From Sciurus carolinensis (lineage: Eukaryota; Chordata; Mammalia; Rodentia; Sciuridae), in NCBI RefSeq assembly GCF_902686445.1, contig NC_062217.1, positions 86,299,758 to 86,363,757 of the forward strand: 64,000 nucleotides of DNA, in the 5' to 3' direction. The translations under genes and the position numbers were made by a program. Within the stretch, counting starts at the first letter, position 1. Each line of letters opens with the position of its first letter. A model generated the notes under the pieces. That model was not told the origin of the DNA. It was given only the letters and a program-made list of their open reading frames with translations, and made no database searches. Shown one piece after another: positions 23,844 through 34,015 of the stretch.

Positions 23844-24365
23844 TTTGGTTTATTTTTGGTTTTAACTTGATTTAGTTTCTTCTTTGATTGACTATTCCTT
23901 TAGTGTGGTTCCTCCCTTTACTAGTATTCTTTTTTTTCCCCCATTTCCTCCTCATGGAATATTTTGCTGAGAATGCTCTGTAGTGCAGGCATTCTAGTTG
24001 TGAATTCTTTTTACTTTTGTTTATCATGGAAGGTTTTTATTTCATCTTCAAATCCGAAGGTTAATTTTGCTGGATATAAAATTCTCATTTTATTTCAGAG
24101 CTTGAGGGCTGGGGAGCTAGCTCAGTCGGTAGACTGCTTGCCTTGAAAGCATGAGGCCCTGGGTTCGATCTCCAATACCACAAAAAAAAAAAAAAAAAAA
24201 TAGCTATTTCAAAGCTTGATATATGTTATTCCAGGACCTCCTGGCATTGAGGGCCTGGGTTGAGAAATCAGCTGAGATCTGAATTGGTTTCTCCCTGTAT
24301 GAAATCTGATATATTTCTCTCATGGCCTTTGTCATAGCATTGAAAATCTGATTAACAGAAAATCG
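23844..24365 (-). pseudogene. Older L1 ORF1 C-terminal part
   Basis: Antisense 24204-24365 encodes IFNAMTKAMREIYQISY, EKPIQISADFSTQALNARRSWNNIYQ, which matches the conserved C-terminal nucleic-acid-binding domain of L1 ORF1p. After the ID insertion the end of ORF1 continues (SSKINL..., MPALQSILSKIFHEE). The stretch up to 23844 holds the ORF1-ORF2 spacer. Confidence 0.8.
24106..24204 (+). mobile_element. ID SINE inside L1 ORF1
   Basis: Full ID ('gggctggggagctagctcag', 'gccctgggttcgatctccaa') with a 19-base A tail, which suggests a recent insertion. Target duplication tatttcagagcttga (24091-24105) / tatttcaaagcttga (24205-24219), one mismatch. Confidence 0.93.
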
Positions 24366-25500
24366 GAACAGAGAATTGGGGTCAATGCTGTGATTGTATT
24401 TGACCATGTGATTTAGAAGCTTTTGAAACTGGTTTGTGGGAGGAATTTGGAGTTGCAGTATAAAAATGTTTTAAGTAGAGCTTAATAGACAATTCTGGTG
24501 GGAGCCTGAAAGACCAAAATGGATGGAAATGTGAATGGTAAAGACTGTGATCAGGAGGTTTCAGATGGGAACAAGGACTCTATTGGGATCTGGAATAGAA
24601 ACCATTTATGTTACATTCTGGCAAAAAAAAAAAAAAATTGTCTACATTTTGTCCCTGCCCTGAAATTCTCTGTGAGGCTGAATTTAAAGGTGATGGACCA
24701 ACTAATTTGGCAAAGGAAATTTCAAGGCAACATGGCATTCGGGAGGTGGCGTGGGTATTGCCGGATGCTTTTAGTTAAGTTTGATGTGATAATTATGAAT
24801 TAAAAAACAGCAGAAAGATTAGAAAGCTTGCGGTTGACCTGAAAAGTACATATAAATTGAGGGCAAAAAAAGTATGATTGCTGAAGAGATTGGCACTACA
24901 CAGGAACAATAAAAAGTATGCCTTGAGGGCATCTCAGGAATCAGCAAGACCCACCCCACCCCATCACAAGCTCAAGTGTGTAAAAGTGAAAATTTGTTCA
25001 AAAGACATGGCTTTGAGAAGGGAATGCTGGAAAGCATGGATCCCACAGAGTCACCTAGGAAGTGAACTCATTTCATTGTGCTCAACTGCCCATGCACTCA
25101 GAGAACATTGCAGTCATGGTCCAAGGGAGCCCTGCTACTGCCTCTATGGATGGTAGACCATGGCATTGACCACAATGGTGCTGCTTTTGCAGGGATGAAG
25201 AATGCAAGAGTTACAGGGTCATGGAGGTTTTTACTCATATTTCAAAGGAAGGCCTGGAAAGCCAGGTAATGTGTGTCAGGGTCAGAATCCCCATAGGCAT
25301 CCCCTGAGAGGATGATGCATGAAGCTGTGCCAGTGAATCTGAAGCTGTACTGGAGACCCCAGGAAGTTGGGGATACCAGGAATATGGAACTTCTACCAAG
25401 GCAAGCTGCAGGCAGGAAACAGAACCAGATCAAGAGAGAGGCCACGTGGACTGCAACTGGCAAGGTCATGCAGCAGAGCTTCCTCAGCCCTTTAGAGTTC
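24366..25500 (+). mobile_element. MaLR internal region fragment, sense
   Basis: From about 24366 ('ggaacagagaattggggtca ... gaccatgtgatttagaag') this matches the internal region of the complete MaLR at 61.8-63.3 kb, including the shared translated landmark DSIGIWNR.H.CY.LA (24519-24803 here). It has stops, an A-run at 24622-24636 and no adjoining full LTR. The tRNA primer site is not preserved. Confidence 0.8.
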
Positions 25501-25511
25501 GCATCTCCAAA

Positions 25512-26335
25512 TTGGTGCTTTATATTTATACAAAACAGTAGAATTTATTGTGGTGTATTTGTACATGCACATAACATAATTGGGTCAATTTCATTAACCA
25601 GAACCTCCCTTTTTTCCTTTCCTCTTCCCTTCCCCTGATCCCAGCCCTCCACTGTTCTTCCTTCCATTTTCATGAAATCCCCCTTTTCCCTCTAGCTTCC
25701 ACATGAGAGAAAACATATGACTCTTGACTTTCTGAGTGACTTATTTTACTTAATATGCTGTTCTGCAGTTGCATCAATTTTCCTACAGATAACATAATTT
25801 CATTCTTCTTTATGGCACAATAATACTCCATTGTGGCCCAGCGCAGTGGCACTTGCCTATAATCCCAGTGGCTCAGGAGGCTGAGGCAGGAGGACCACAA
25901 GTTCAAAGCCAGCCTTGGCAACTCAGTGAGACCCTGTCTCTAAATAAAATATTTTTTAAAAGGCTGGGTTTGTGGCTCAGTGGTTAAGCACCCTAGGGTT
26001 TAATCCCTAGTACCAAAAAGAAAAAAAAAAAACCCACAAAACTCCATTGTGTGTGTATATATTATACATCACATTTTCTTTATCAGTTCATCTGTTGGTC
26101 GACACTTGGCTCATTCCATAACTTGGCTCTTGTGAATTGCATTGCTATAAACATGGATATGAGTGTATTGCTATAGTATGCTGACTTCAACTCTTTTGAA
26201 TAAATACTGAGGAGTGGTGTAGTTGTGTCATAATGCAGTTCCATTCCTAGTTTTTGAGGAACTTCCATACTGATCTCCATAATGACATACTAATTCACAG
26301 TCCCACCAAGATTGTGTAAGTGTCCCTTTTCCCCA
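25512..26335 (-). mobile_element. L1 3' fragment, antisense, interrupted by a SINE
   Basis: Antisense L1 3' UTR ('gaatttattgtggtgtattt', 'cttccacatgagagaaaaca') and the end of ORF2 ('cattgctataaacatggata', 'ctgaggagtggtgtagttgt'). It is split by a B1-dID. The frame 26083-26280 encodes LLSIYSKELKSAYYSN, an ORF2 C-terminal remnant. Confidence 0.85.
25836..26037 (+). mobile_element. B1-dID dimeric SINE
   Basis: B1 half ('cccagcgcagtggcacttgc', 'cccagtggctcaggaggctg', 'gagaccctgtctctaaata') then ID half ('ggctgggtttgtggctcagt', 'gggtttaatccctagtacca') and an A-rich tail. Target duplication: actccattgtg at 25825-25835 and from 26041. Confidence 0.93.
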
Positions 26336-26355
26336 CAGCAAGAACAATGAAATTA

Positions 26356-26464
26356 GGGCTGGGGATGTAGCTCAGTCGGTAGAGTGCTTACCTCATAAGC
26401 ACAAGGCCCTGGGTTCAATCCCCAGCACTGGGAAAAAAAAAAAAAAAGAGAGAGAGAGAGAGAG
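26356..26464 (+). mobile_element. ID SINE with A and GA tail
   Basis: Near-consensus ID body, then a 15-base A run and a (GA)n run. Target duplication agaacaatgaaatta (26341-26355) / agaacaatgaaattc (26465-26479). The long pure tail indicates a recent insertion. Confidence 0.94.
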
Positions 26465-26494
26465 AGAACAATGAAATTCTTAAGAATTCGTAAA

Positions 26495-26610
26495 GGGCTG
26501 GGGCTATGGCTCAGTGGTAGAGTACATAAGGCCCTGGGTTTGATCCTGCACCACATAAAAATAAAACACAGGTATTGTGTCACCTACAAATAAAATATAT
26601 ATTTTTTAAA
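26495..26610 (+). mobile_element. ID SINE (long-tail subtype, short core)
   Basis: ID core lacking about 14 bases of the usual 'cttgcctagcatgt' middle, followed by the 'aggtattgtgtcacctacaa' extended tail. Target duplication aagaattcgtaaa (26482-26494) / aagaattcataaa (26611-26623). Confidence 0.9.
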
Positions 26611-26623
26611 AAGAATTCATAAA

Positions 26624-27162
26624 ATTGCCCACAAGATTAATCAAGCTTACCATTACTACATTTATAAAGTAGACTCCCATGATAGGATGTCAAATTATTA
26701 GATCTGATTCTCTGCAAGAAAGAGAAAAGAAACTTTATAATGCAACATCTATATGTTAAATAAACACTATTGTTCTAGTGTTCAGGTTTGAGTTTTTGCT
26801 ACCAAAAATTTCAGCCAAAGTTACATACCATTAGACTCTTTTATTCACCCTAGTAGTTCTATTGACTCTGCTGGCAATGGCATCTCTGCCACCCTTCCAT
26901 TCCTACAACCACCCAATTTTCTGGAACTAGATCAATTATGTCAAAGTATGCAGGTCATATAACTGCACATACCAGAGAGTTTACATAGTGCATATTTCCA
27001 AAGTCTATAGAGGCCACATGTGACCAACAAATCTCATTTTTCACTTGCAAAACAAGAAATCAAACACTGCATATTTATACTTGTCTCCCAATTGCACTCA
27101 CTTCATAGGAATTATGTCATGAATTTTCAAAATCTTGTAAGAACTAGAAAAGAAAATACGTA
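26624..27162. other. Intergenic flank, nothing identified
   Basis: No gene or recognisable repeat. Confidence 0.35.
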
Positions 27163-27522
27163 TGTCTTAGTCCATTTTCTAATACCAGTAACACAGGAAA
27201 GAGGTATATCTTGATTCATGGTTCTGAAGGTTCAAGGTCAAGCGGTCACATCTGGTGATGGTCTTCTTGATGGCAGAGTCCCAAGGTGGTGCTTGGCATA
27301 TGACATGAAACAGGGAGCACTCCTGTGCATCCTCTAGTGTCTCTTTCCTCTTCTTAGAAAGCCACCAGGATTTAATCCCGAGGGCTCCACTCTGCTGACT
27401 ATCTTCTAATCACTTCCCAAATGCCCCACTTTCTAGTCAGATTAATTTTCCATCTTCTTAACACCTCACAATGGAGATTAAACTCTACCTTGAATTTTGG
27501 GAAACAAACCATTTTCAAAGCA
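27163..27522 (-). mobile_element. MLT1/MST-like LTR, antisense
   Basis: Begins TGTCTTAGTCCATTTTC and ends CAAAGCA. Landmarks: 'gattcatggttctgaaggtt', 'catctggtgatggtcttctt', 'cttctaatcacttcccaaat', 'ttgaattttgggaaacaaac'. More diverged than the MST-like copies, so older. Confidence 0.75.
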
Positions 27523-27899
27523 CAAGGTGCTAGAGAAACTGAAGAACTAACTCATGGTGAAACAGAACAAGAGGTTATTGAGCTATTAAGTTAGGTCTTT
27601 TCAGTTTGATGGCGAATTAGGAAACGAATCCCCCAAAGCCTAAAATAGTTCCAACCCCCAATTCAAAAGCAAAACCTTCTTTCTTTACTCCTCTCTTTTT
27701 GAAGTGTAAACTATGCTGTAAATACTCACTAGAGACTGGACCTGCAAACTACTAAACCATTATCAGAATTAAGAAAACAAGTTCTAGGCAATCCCCACCC
27801 TACTCTTGCTTCAGCTGTGCAGAGTTCTTTAATAAGATGGCTGGGTGGGGCATGGGAGATGGAGGGGGGGTAAAGGCAGAAGGTCAACATGACCACTCT
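27523..27899. other. Intergenic flank, nothing identified
   Basis: No feature recognised apart from short G runs near 27842-27870. Confidence 0.35.
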
Positions 27900-28018
27900 T
27901 TATTTTCGAGATGGGGGGGGTTTCACTATGTTGTCTAGAATGGTTTCAAACTCCTACTGGTTCAAGCAAGTCTTTCCAAGTAGCTGGGATTACAGTATGT
28001 GCCACAGAGCCCAGCTGC
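27900..28018 (-). mobile_element. B1-like 7SL SINE, antisense
   Basis: Reverse complement of a 7SL-derived monomer: 'tttcgagatgggg', 'gtttcactatgttgtctaga', 'gttcaagcaagtctttccaagtagctgggattacagtatgtgcca'. Confidence 0.75.
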
Positions 28019-28337
28019 AATACTACAACTCTTCACGCTAGTTTGAAGACCTCAAGATAAGAATTTATTCAAGACATTCATTCCAAATATGATAGATTGC
28101 TAAGATCTTGACTCTCTCCTAAGAAGTCCTTAAGGAAGACTAAACTGTCAACAATAATGCCATGTAATAAACACAGATATTGTTACTTCCCAAGTAGCTC
28201 TGCAGTGTTTGGGAACAAGTGAGGAGGGCTCCCAGGGCCATTGATAATAAGATTACCAAAGGTAATGGGCTCCTAACCCCCTTGAGGAAATGCTAGTCTA
28301 AGGTAGAATTAAAACATGGACATCACCTGTAAATTTT

Positions 28338-28520
28338 GGGGGGTAGTGAGGGATGCCAGGGATTGAACTCAGGGGCACTCGACCACTGAGACACATCCCC
28401 AGCCCTATTTTGTATTTTATTTACAGACAGGGTCTCACTGAGTTGCTTAATGCCTCACTTTTGATGAGGCTGGTTTGAACTTGTGATCCTCCTGTCTCAG
28501 TTTCCTGAATCACCTATAAA
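28338..28520 (-). mobile_element. B1-dID dimeric SINE, antisense
   Basis: Inverted ID half ('gggattgaactcaggggcac ... gacacatccccagccc') then inverted B1 half ('cagacagggtctcactgagt', 'gaacttgtgatcctcctgtc'). Confidence 0.85.
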
Positions 28521-28760
28521 TTCCTGACATGAATATCACTTGATAGAAGTAAGTTAGTTTGTAAATGTGAAAGTATTTTAAAATCAAGGAATTAAAATAT
28601 GTCACTATACAATTCAGCAGAGAATTACACACATGTAGTCCCCCCAAAAAATTCCTGCCTTCCAAAAGACATGTATCTTTCCTTTACCACATTACACATT
28701 TCAAGACACGTACATGACACTTACAGTAGTATCGGAAGCAATTTAAATTGTTATGTTTTA

Positions 28761-28845
28761 GGGCTGGGGATGTAGCTCAATGATACAGCACTTGCCTAGC
28801 ATGCGTAAATCACTGGGTTCCATCCCCAGCCCTGCAAAAAATAAA
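28761..28845 (+). mobile_element. ID SINE
   Basis: 'gggctggggatgtagctcaa ... gcctagcatgcg ... gggttccatccccagccc' plus a short A tail. Confidence 0.88.
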
Positions 28846-29395
28846 TGACTGTTTTTTATTGACTACCATTGTCTTATCAAGAAATAGATGTATTTCAAGT
28901 TTTTATGTGTGGATCAATACTTAGTAATTCAAAATGAACATATTGTCATATCCTCCTATGGACAGAGATTAGCACAGAATTAAGCACAATAAATTATTTG
29001 AGTAGAGAAAGTGGGAACTTCTAGTCTATGCCAACATCTATCCCAAGGTCTTGTACAAGCACATGTCAAATAAATAGTTGGGTTAATTACAAAAGTGCTG
29101 TACTTGCCACAAAGTAACTGAAATGCTATACACTGCCAATAAGTATGAAGTAGCTAATTTACACTACCGTCTGCACTTATTTAACATTAAATGAGAAAAA
29201 AATCAAGTAATTTTCATAGAAAAATATCATTAAATTTTTCTCTGATATGATCACACACAAGATTACTGTGTTCACTGTGGGCTGCCACATTGAAGAAAGA
29301 GATACATTCAACAAATATTTGAACCTCCATTGTGTCTACAAGGCACAAAGATTCATTCAGACCATCTGGGCTGTGAGAAGCAAGTCCCTCCCTGA
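28846..29395. other. Intergenic flank, nothing identified
   Basis: No repeat or gene clearly recognised up to the CTCF-like motif. Confidence 0.3.
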
Positions 29396-29415
29396 CCATC
29401 AGGGGGCGCCAGAGG
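29396..29415 (+). promoter_or_regulatory. Candidate CTCF binding site
   Basis: ccatcagggggcgccagagg matches the CTCF core CCA(C/T)CAGGGGGCGC almost base for base. It lies in sequence with no recognised repeat, about 1.8 kb upstream of the GJA3 CpG island and on the gene's strand. A 20-bp match of this quality is unusual in AT-rich flank, but occupancy cannot be read from sequence. Confidence 0.65.
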
Positions 29416-29784
29416 CAAGTACATCTCAGTGACTGGTGAAAGTAAGGGGAGAGAGGCAGTGACTCCTCACCTAAGCTCAGGGGCTTCAGCTCAGAGTCAC
29501 AGTGGCAGCTACTCCCTCTTCACGTGTACCTTCCTTGCCAGAAATGTCACTAAAACATGAAAATATGACCCATCAACTGGGAATTCAGCTGAAGTACATT
29601 TCCTCCTAAAATTATCCTAAATACAATGTTTCAAAATCAAATGGGAAGCAAAAAAGCTTTACAATGAAAAATTATACCACATGATTACCATCTTAGTTGT
29701 CTATATAAAAATATATGTAATAAGACAAGTATAAGGAATCATTATCTTCTTAGTTTTGCTAGTCTTTATACAATATCATTTTTT

Positions 29785-30260
29785 TAAAAAATTATTGCAG
29801 TTAAGATATACATAACGGATCATTTTAACCATTCTTGTGTATAGTTCTTGAGGCATTAAGTGCATTCACGTTGTTATGCAACCATCACCGCCACCTGTTT
29901 TCAGAAACTCTTTTCATCTGCTCAAACTCCATACCCACTCTAACCCCTGGTGCCCTCCCCCAGTCCCTGGCAGCCACCATTCAGCTTTCTGTATGGATTT
30001 GACTATTCTAAGAATCTCAGGCAAATGGACTCATACAGTATTAGAGTTGTGACTGGATTATTTCAGTTAGCCTATCTTCAAAGTCCATCATACTATATGT
30101 ATGTCAGAATTTCATTTCTTTTTAAGGTAAAACAACATTCCATCATATGTGTATTCCACATTTTGTGTGTCCACTCATCCATCCATGGACACTTGGGTTG
30201 CTTCCACCTTTGGGCTACTGTGAATAATGTTAAGAACATGGGTGTGCTTGAACTGCATAT
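29785..30260 (-). mobile_element. L1M 3' fragment, antisense
   Basis: Antisense L1M 3' UTR: 'gcattaagtgcattcacgttgttatgcaaccatcaccgcca', 'cagtccctggcagccaccat'. Then ORF2 end: 'ccatggacacttgggttgct', 'gctactgtgaataatgtt'. Confidence 0.82.
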
Positions 30261-31225
30261 CATTTTAAATCTATAGTTTTTATGAAAAGATGTAAATCAT
30301 CATACTATGGTATGTCTTCTTACCCTTGTAATACGATAATGTTTGCCAAAGAGACCACAAACATTAAGAACTGTAAGTGCCCCTGTAATAAAGAAAAAGA
30401 GAAATTATTCATGTGCTATTCAGAGTAAGAAAGAGAAAAATGTTCAAAGCATTTAAAAAAATCTTCTAGAATTATATTTCTCACTTTTTCTAAAACAAAC
30501 CCGAGTTTACATAATTACTACTCATACACTTTCAAGTTCACAGGGGGAGAAAGAACTTCAGAAGTACCTTTACAATTTTTGTCCTCTTTTGCCATGGGAT
30601 AACCTTAAACTCAGATTTCAATAAAACAAGAAAATTCTTTAAAGCAAGCAGATTGCTAATCTGAGATCTAAAGTCTAATAAAAGCCGGCTGCTCCATAGA
30701 GATTCAAAAACAAGAGACTCAAATTATTGCCATATATGCAATAAATCCATCACTCATAAAGGAAATTTTGAAATCATTTTCATCCTTTAGAATGATCACC
30801 GAAATCAGTTATTTATTAAACAGCTTCTGCCAGCCAAGCCCCATACCACAATCTTGAGAGTTTTAAGGCAACACACGGCCTGCCTGATTTGAAACGATAA
30901 TTAATGTGGACCAGTTACTGTACTCAGTGACTTTCTGTCCTAAGTGTCCCTTTCAAATGTGGGTAAATCCAACCCTGAGGGTTAAAGATGTTAAAACCTT
31001 CACCCTGGTGCAGACAAGCCGGTTAGGCTGCACCCTGGTAATTCGTCCCCAGGACAGGTTCCAAACCGTGACCTGCAGGAAGATGACCCATCTGCCTTCC
31101 GATCACATCAGGCTCCGCCAAGTATCAAGCTCATCGGAACAAGTGATTTAAAAAATAAGAAGAAGAATTCGTATGTCTGCAGGCTAAATTAAGTGTGTGT
31201 GTGACAGGAAGCAGACTCCTGGCCG
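30261..31225. other. Upstream flank of the GJA3 CpG island
   Basis: No interspersed repeat recognised in about 950 bases directly upstream of the island. This is unusual for this window and makes the stretch a reasonable place for conserved promoter-proximal elements. No specific factor site is claimed. Confidence 0.35.
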
Positions 31226-31823
31226 CTATTTATAGTCTTTTCCCCTGCCTGGGGCGCCTCCTCGACAGTACCCACACTGGCCAAGTCTGCTCCTCTGCCT
31301 AGGACTCGCTAGGCTAAGCCGGGACTCAGTGGGTTCAGTGACTCCAGCCCCGCCCTGCGCTGTCCGACCAGGGTCCGCGTCCCCAGGCGCCAGCACGCGG
31401 GAGGGGCTGGGGTGCCCCGACGCCCACACACCCCAGGTTCAGGGTGCACCTGAGAGTAGGGCCCGACCCGCGGAGCCGAGGGCAAGCGTGGCCCGGGCAG
31501 ACGAGCGCACGTACGCGCGGAGGGAGCTCCCCGAGGCGGGTCGGGTCCGCGCGCTCAGCTCTTCCCTCCAGCCCCGCATTAATGTGCGTTGGTGGGTGTG
31601 GGGCGGCAGGGGAGAGCCCCGGGTTTCCACATTCGGAGCCGGCAGGCGGTCCTGCAGGCGCCGGTGCGAAGTGCCGGGTTTGGGGATGCGGATGCGTGGC
31701 ACGGGTCCAGGTGCGGGATGCAGGTGTAGGTGCGCAGTGGCATGGGAATGCTGAGTATGGGTGCGCCTGCGAGACGAGGCTATAGGTGCGAGGTGAGGCC
31801 GAATGGGCGCCGATGCGAGGTGG

Positions 31824-31833
31824 TATGGTGAGT
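31824..31833 (+). other. GJA3: Candidate exon 1 splice donor (option 1)
   Basis: tatg|gtgagt matches the vertebrate 5' splice consensus well (G|GTGAGT; GT at 31828-31829). It lies within the CpG island and would end a non-coding exon 1 here if transcription starts in the left half of the island. Confidence 0.3.
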
Positions 31834-32159
31834 GCCCGGTACGCGCCGCTTGCTGCAGGGTAGGGATATGGGGCGCGAGTGTGTGGTATGCGCGCCGGGT
31901 GGAGGTGCGCTTCGACCCTGACGCCGCCCCCGCGCAGCTTGGGCAGGGGGCGTGGCGCGGCGGCCGGGGGCTGCGGCACGGGGGCGCCCGGCGCGGAGCC
32001 CGCTGGGGCAGCGGGGATGGCGGCCGGGGCGGGGAGGCCGGGCCCTAGCGCGGGGCGCACGCGTGAAGTTGCACCGCACGTGTGAAAGGAATTCTCGTTT
32101 TCAAAGCGTTGGAGAGTCCTGCTAGAGAAGGAGCGCGTCTGGGTCACCGCCGCAGTAGA

Positions 32160-32170
32160 GCGGGGTAAGG
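32160..32170 (+). other. GJA3: Candidate exon 1 splice donor (option 2)
   Basis: gcggg|gtaagg (GT at 32165-32166) is another good donor near the right edge of the island, just after a purine-rich stretch. Which donor is used cannot be settled from sequence. Confidence 0.35.
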
Positions 32171-33042
32171 CGGGCTGGGGCGCTCAGGAGGCCGGCGCCG
32201 GGGCCGAGCGAAGCGCCTGGCAAGGGACGGGCGGGACACGACGTCGCTACCCTCCTGGGACAGCTCTGGAAGGCTGGGGCCGCGCGCGTGGGCGGTTCCC
32301 AGCTCCCTGGAGTTCTTTCGGGATACTTGGAAGAGTTGTGGAGAACCGCAGGGCTGGGGAGCTGGGCCCTAGAGAAACTTTCTGAGAAACTTTTGGCATA
32401 ACTGATCTCCATTCTTTGCTCCTGGAAGTCTCGGCGGAGCTCCTGTTCTCCCTGATGGGTGGCCAAGGCTGAAGTTGTTTTCCTGGGGATGTTTTCCCCC
32501 TGGCGTGGGAGTAATCAAGGGCTGCCCCAGAACATTAGGGAGCTTAAGGACTATTTAAATACTTGAAAACTCTCACAGCTCTAGCAGCTGCAGAGAATGG
32601 AGTGCAACTGTCGGCGGGTGATAGCATCGCCGTGGTCTCTCAAGTTGTGCTGGGAATGCTTGAAAATGAGGTTGACTCGCTTTAAGAAAATTTTTTGAAG
32701 TTTTTTTTTTCTTTTTAAAGAAATATGTAAGCTATCGGTGCCACGACCTAATTTCCTGATCTATATGCTTGTGATAATGTAAGTGTTAAAGAATTTACAG
32801 AACAGTGGAAAAACACTTATCTGCATTCTACAGTAATCCCACCTTTGGGAGACTTGTAGTGACAGTAAATCACAGTGACCCGGCGAACCTGTTGCTTTAC
32901 TGCCTACTCCACACTCTACTGAACCGAATTCATTCCACTATGCAGAATTCTCGGTTAGTGAATATTTGTGACTGGGGCTTCAGAACCCCAGTTTTTATTT
33001 TATCAAGGTGCTTACAGAATATGCCATTTAAAAATGATTATA

Positions 33043-33117
33043 GGACTGGAGTTGTGACTCAATGTCGAGCACTTGTCCGACCAACCCAGGCCCTGGGGAA
33101 GGAAAAAAAAAAAAAAA
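33043..33117 (+). mobile_element. Diverged ID SINE
   Basis: 'ggactggagttgtgactcaa', 'gagcacttgtccg', 'ggccctgggga' and an A tail; the B box is damaged. Imperfect flanks: aatgattatag before, gtgattatata after. Confidence 0.65.
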
Positions 33118-33512
33118 GTGATTATATACAGACAGCTGAGAAATGAATTATGTATTGGCTCTCACCTAAAAATTAAAAACGGTGGTGATTTCTAGTATGT
33201 GTATGTGCATCACCACTGGCAAGACCATCCACGGTGCTACGGAATGTATTGCAAAACAAACGTTAAAAGATTAGAAAGGAAAAAGGGGGAATTTATTTTC
33301 CGAATGCCAATGTTTTCAAAGTAAACATCAGCTAATTTGGCACAGATTCCACTGGCTCAGCAGTTTGGATCCTGTTGAGATAAGCATCAAATAAGGGCAG
33401 TGCACGTGTCCCTTTAGGGTGAAGTAATTCACAGAATTGTAGTACTGGCAACAAATTAGTGCTGTTTGTTAACCAGTACATGACTGAAACTTGTCTTTAA
33501 ATAATGGCAGGA

Positions 33513-33740
33513 AGTCAGGTATGGTAGTGTGTGTCTGTAAACCCAGCTACTCAAGAATCTCAAGCAAGAGAATTATGAGTTGGAGGACAGCCTGGGCAAT
33601 TTTGCAAGAAGTAAAATAAAATTTTTAAAGTGTTGAGAGTGTAGCTTAGGGTAGATCACCTACCTGGCATGTGCAGGACCCTGGATTCAATCCTTAGTGC
33701 TACCACTACTACTACTACTACTAATAATAATAATAGTAAA
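33513..33740 (+). mobile_element. B1-dID dimeric SINE with ACT/AAT tail
   Basis: B1 half ('caggtatggtagtgtgtgtc', 'gacagcctgggcaat') then diverged ID half ('gttgagagtgtagcttaggg', 'ggaccctggattcaatcctt'). A trinucleotide microsatellite, (ACT)n then (AAT)n, grew in its tail at 33704-33737. Confidence 0.82.
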
Positions 33741-33876
33741 TAGCAGGTAATATTTTAATTCTTTACCAATAAGAAAAAGAATTTTGACCCAATTTTCTTT
33801 TTAAAAAAAATTCTACTTTATTTGGAGACGATACAAGTACATAAAAATTTCAGAGTTCACAAAAGTATACTTAAAA

Positions 33877-34015
33877 TGGGCTGTGGTTGTAGCTCCATGA
33901 TAGAGTGTTTGCTTAGTGTGTGGGAGGCACTGGGTTTGATCCTCAGCACCACAAAAAAATAAATAAATAAATAAAATAAAGGTATTGTGTCCATCTACAA
34001 CCAAAACAATTTTTG
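33877..34015 (+). mobile_element. ID SINE (long-tail subtype)
   Basis: 'gggctgtggttgtagctcca', 'tgggtttgatcctcagcacc', then (AAAT)n and 'aaggtattgtgtccatctac'. Its A-rich tail end is the landing site of a second, inverted ID. Confidence 0.88.

Larger units (their letters stand above)
16026..24365 (-). mobile_element. Older L1, antisense, split by four later insertions
   Basis: Reading leftward from 24365 the pieces give ORF1 C-terminus, spacer, ORF2 start (ATG complement at 23841-23843), endonuclease, reverse transcriptase, C-terminal region and 3' UTR. Together this is about 4.6 kb of L1. It is interrupted by a younger L1 (16452-19216), a class-II-like LTR (20611-21074), a MaLR LTR (21903-22298) and an ID (24106-24204). 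ORF2 carries many stops and frameshifts, so the element is dead. Confidence 0.88.
31226..32310 (+). promoter_or_regulatory. GJA3: CpG island: probable GJA3 promoter and exon 1
   Basis: The only CpG-dense, GC-rich stretch of the window. A TATA-like ctatttatag (31226-31235) marks its left edge, and GC boxes such as ggggcgggg (32026-32034) lie inside. It sits about 17.4 kb upstream of the coding exon on the same strand, close to the exon 1-exon 2 distance I recall for human GJA3. No start site can be fixed. The long antisense frame here is a composition effect. The link to GJA3 is inferred from position. Confidence 0.7.

Noticed and set aside
1..31225. GJB2 or GJB6 coding exon upstream of GJA3
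   Set aside because: No second connexin frame with paired three-cysteine loops is present in any frame of the window; the neighbour must lie further upstream.
31335..32147. 270-codon antisense open frame across the CpG island, with other long frames on both strands
   Set aside because: GC-rich sequence lacks stop codons by composition. The product is Pro/Ala/Arg-rich low-complexity text with no domain, and frames overlap on both strands.
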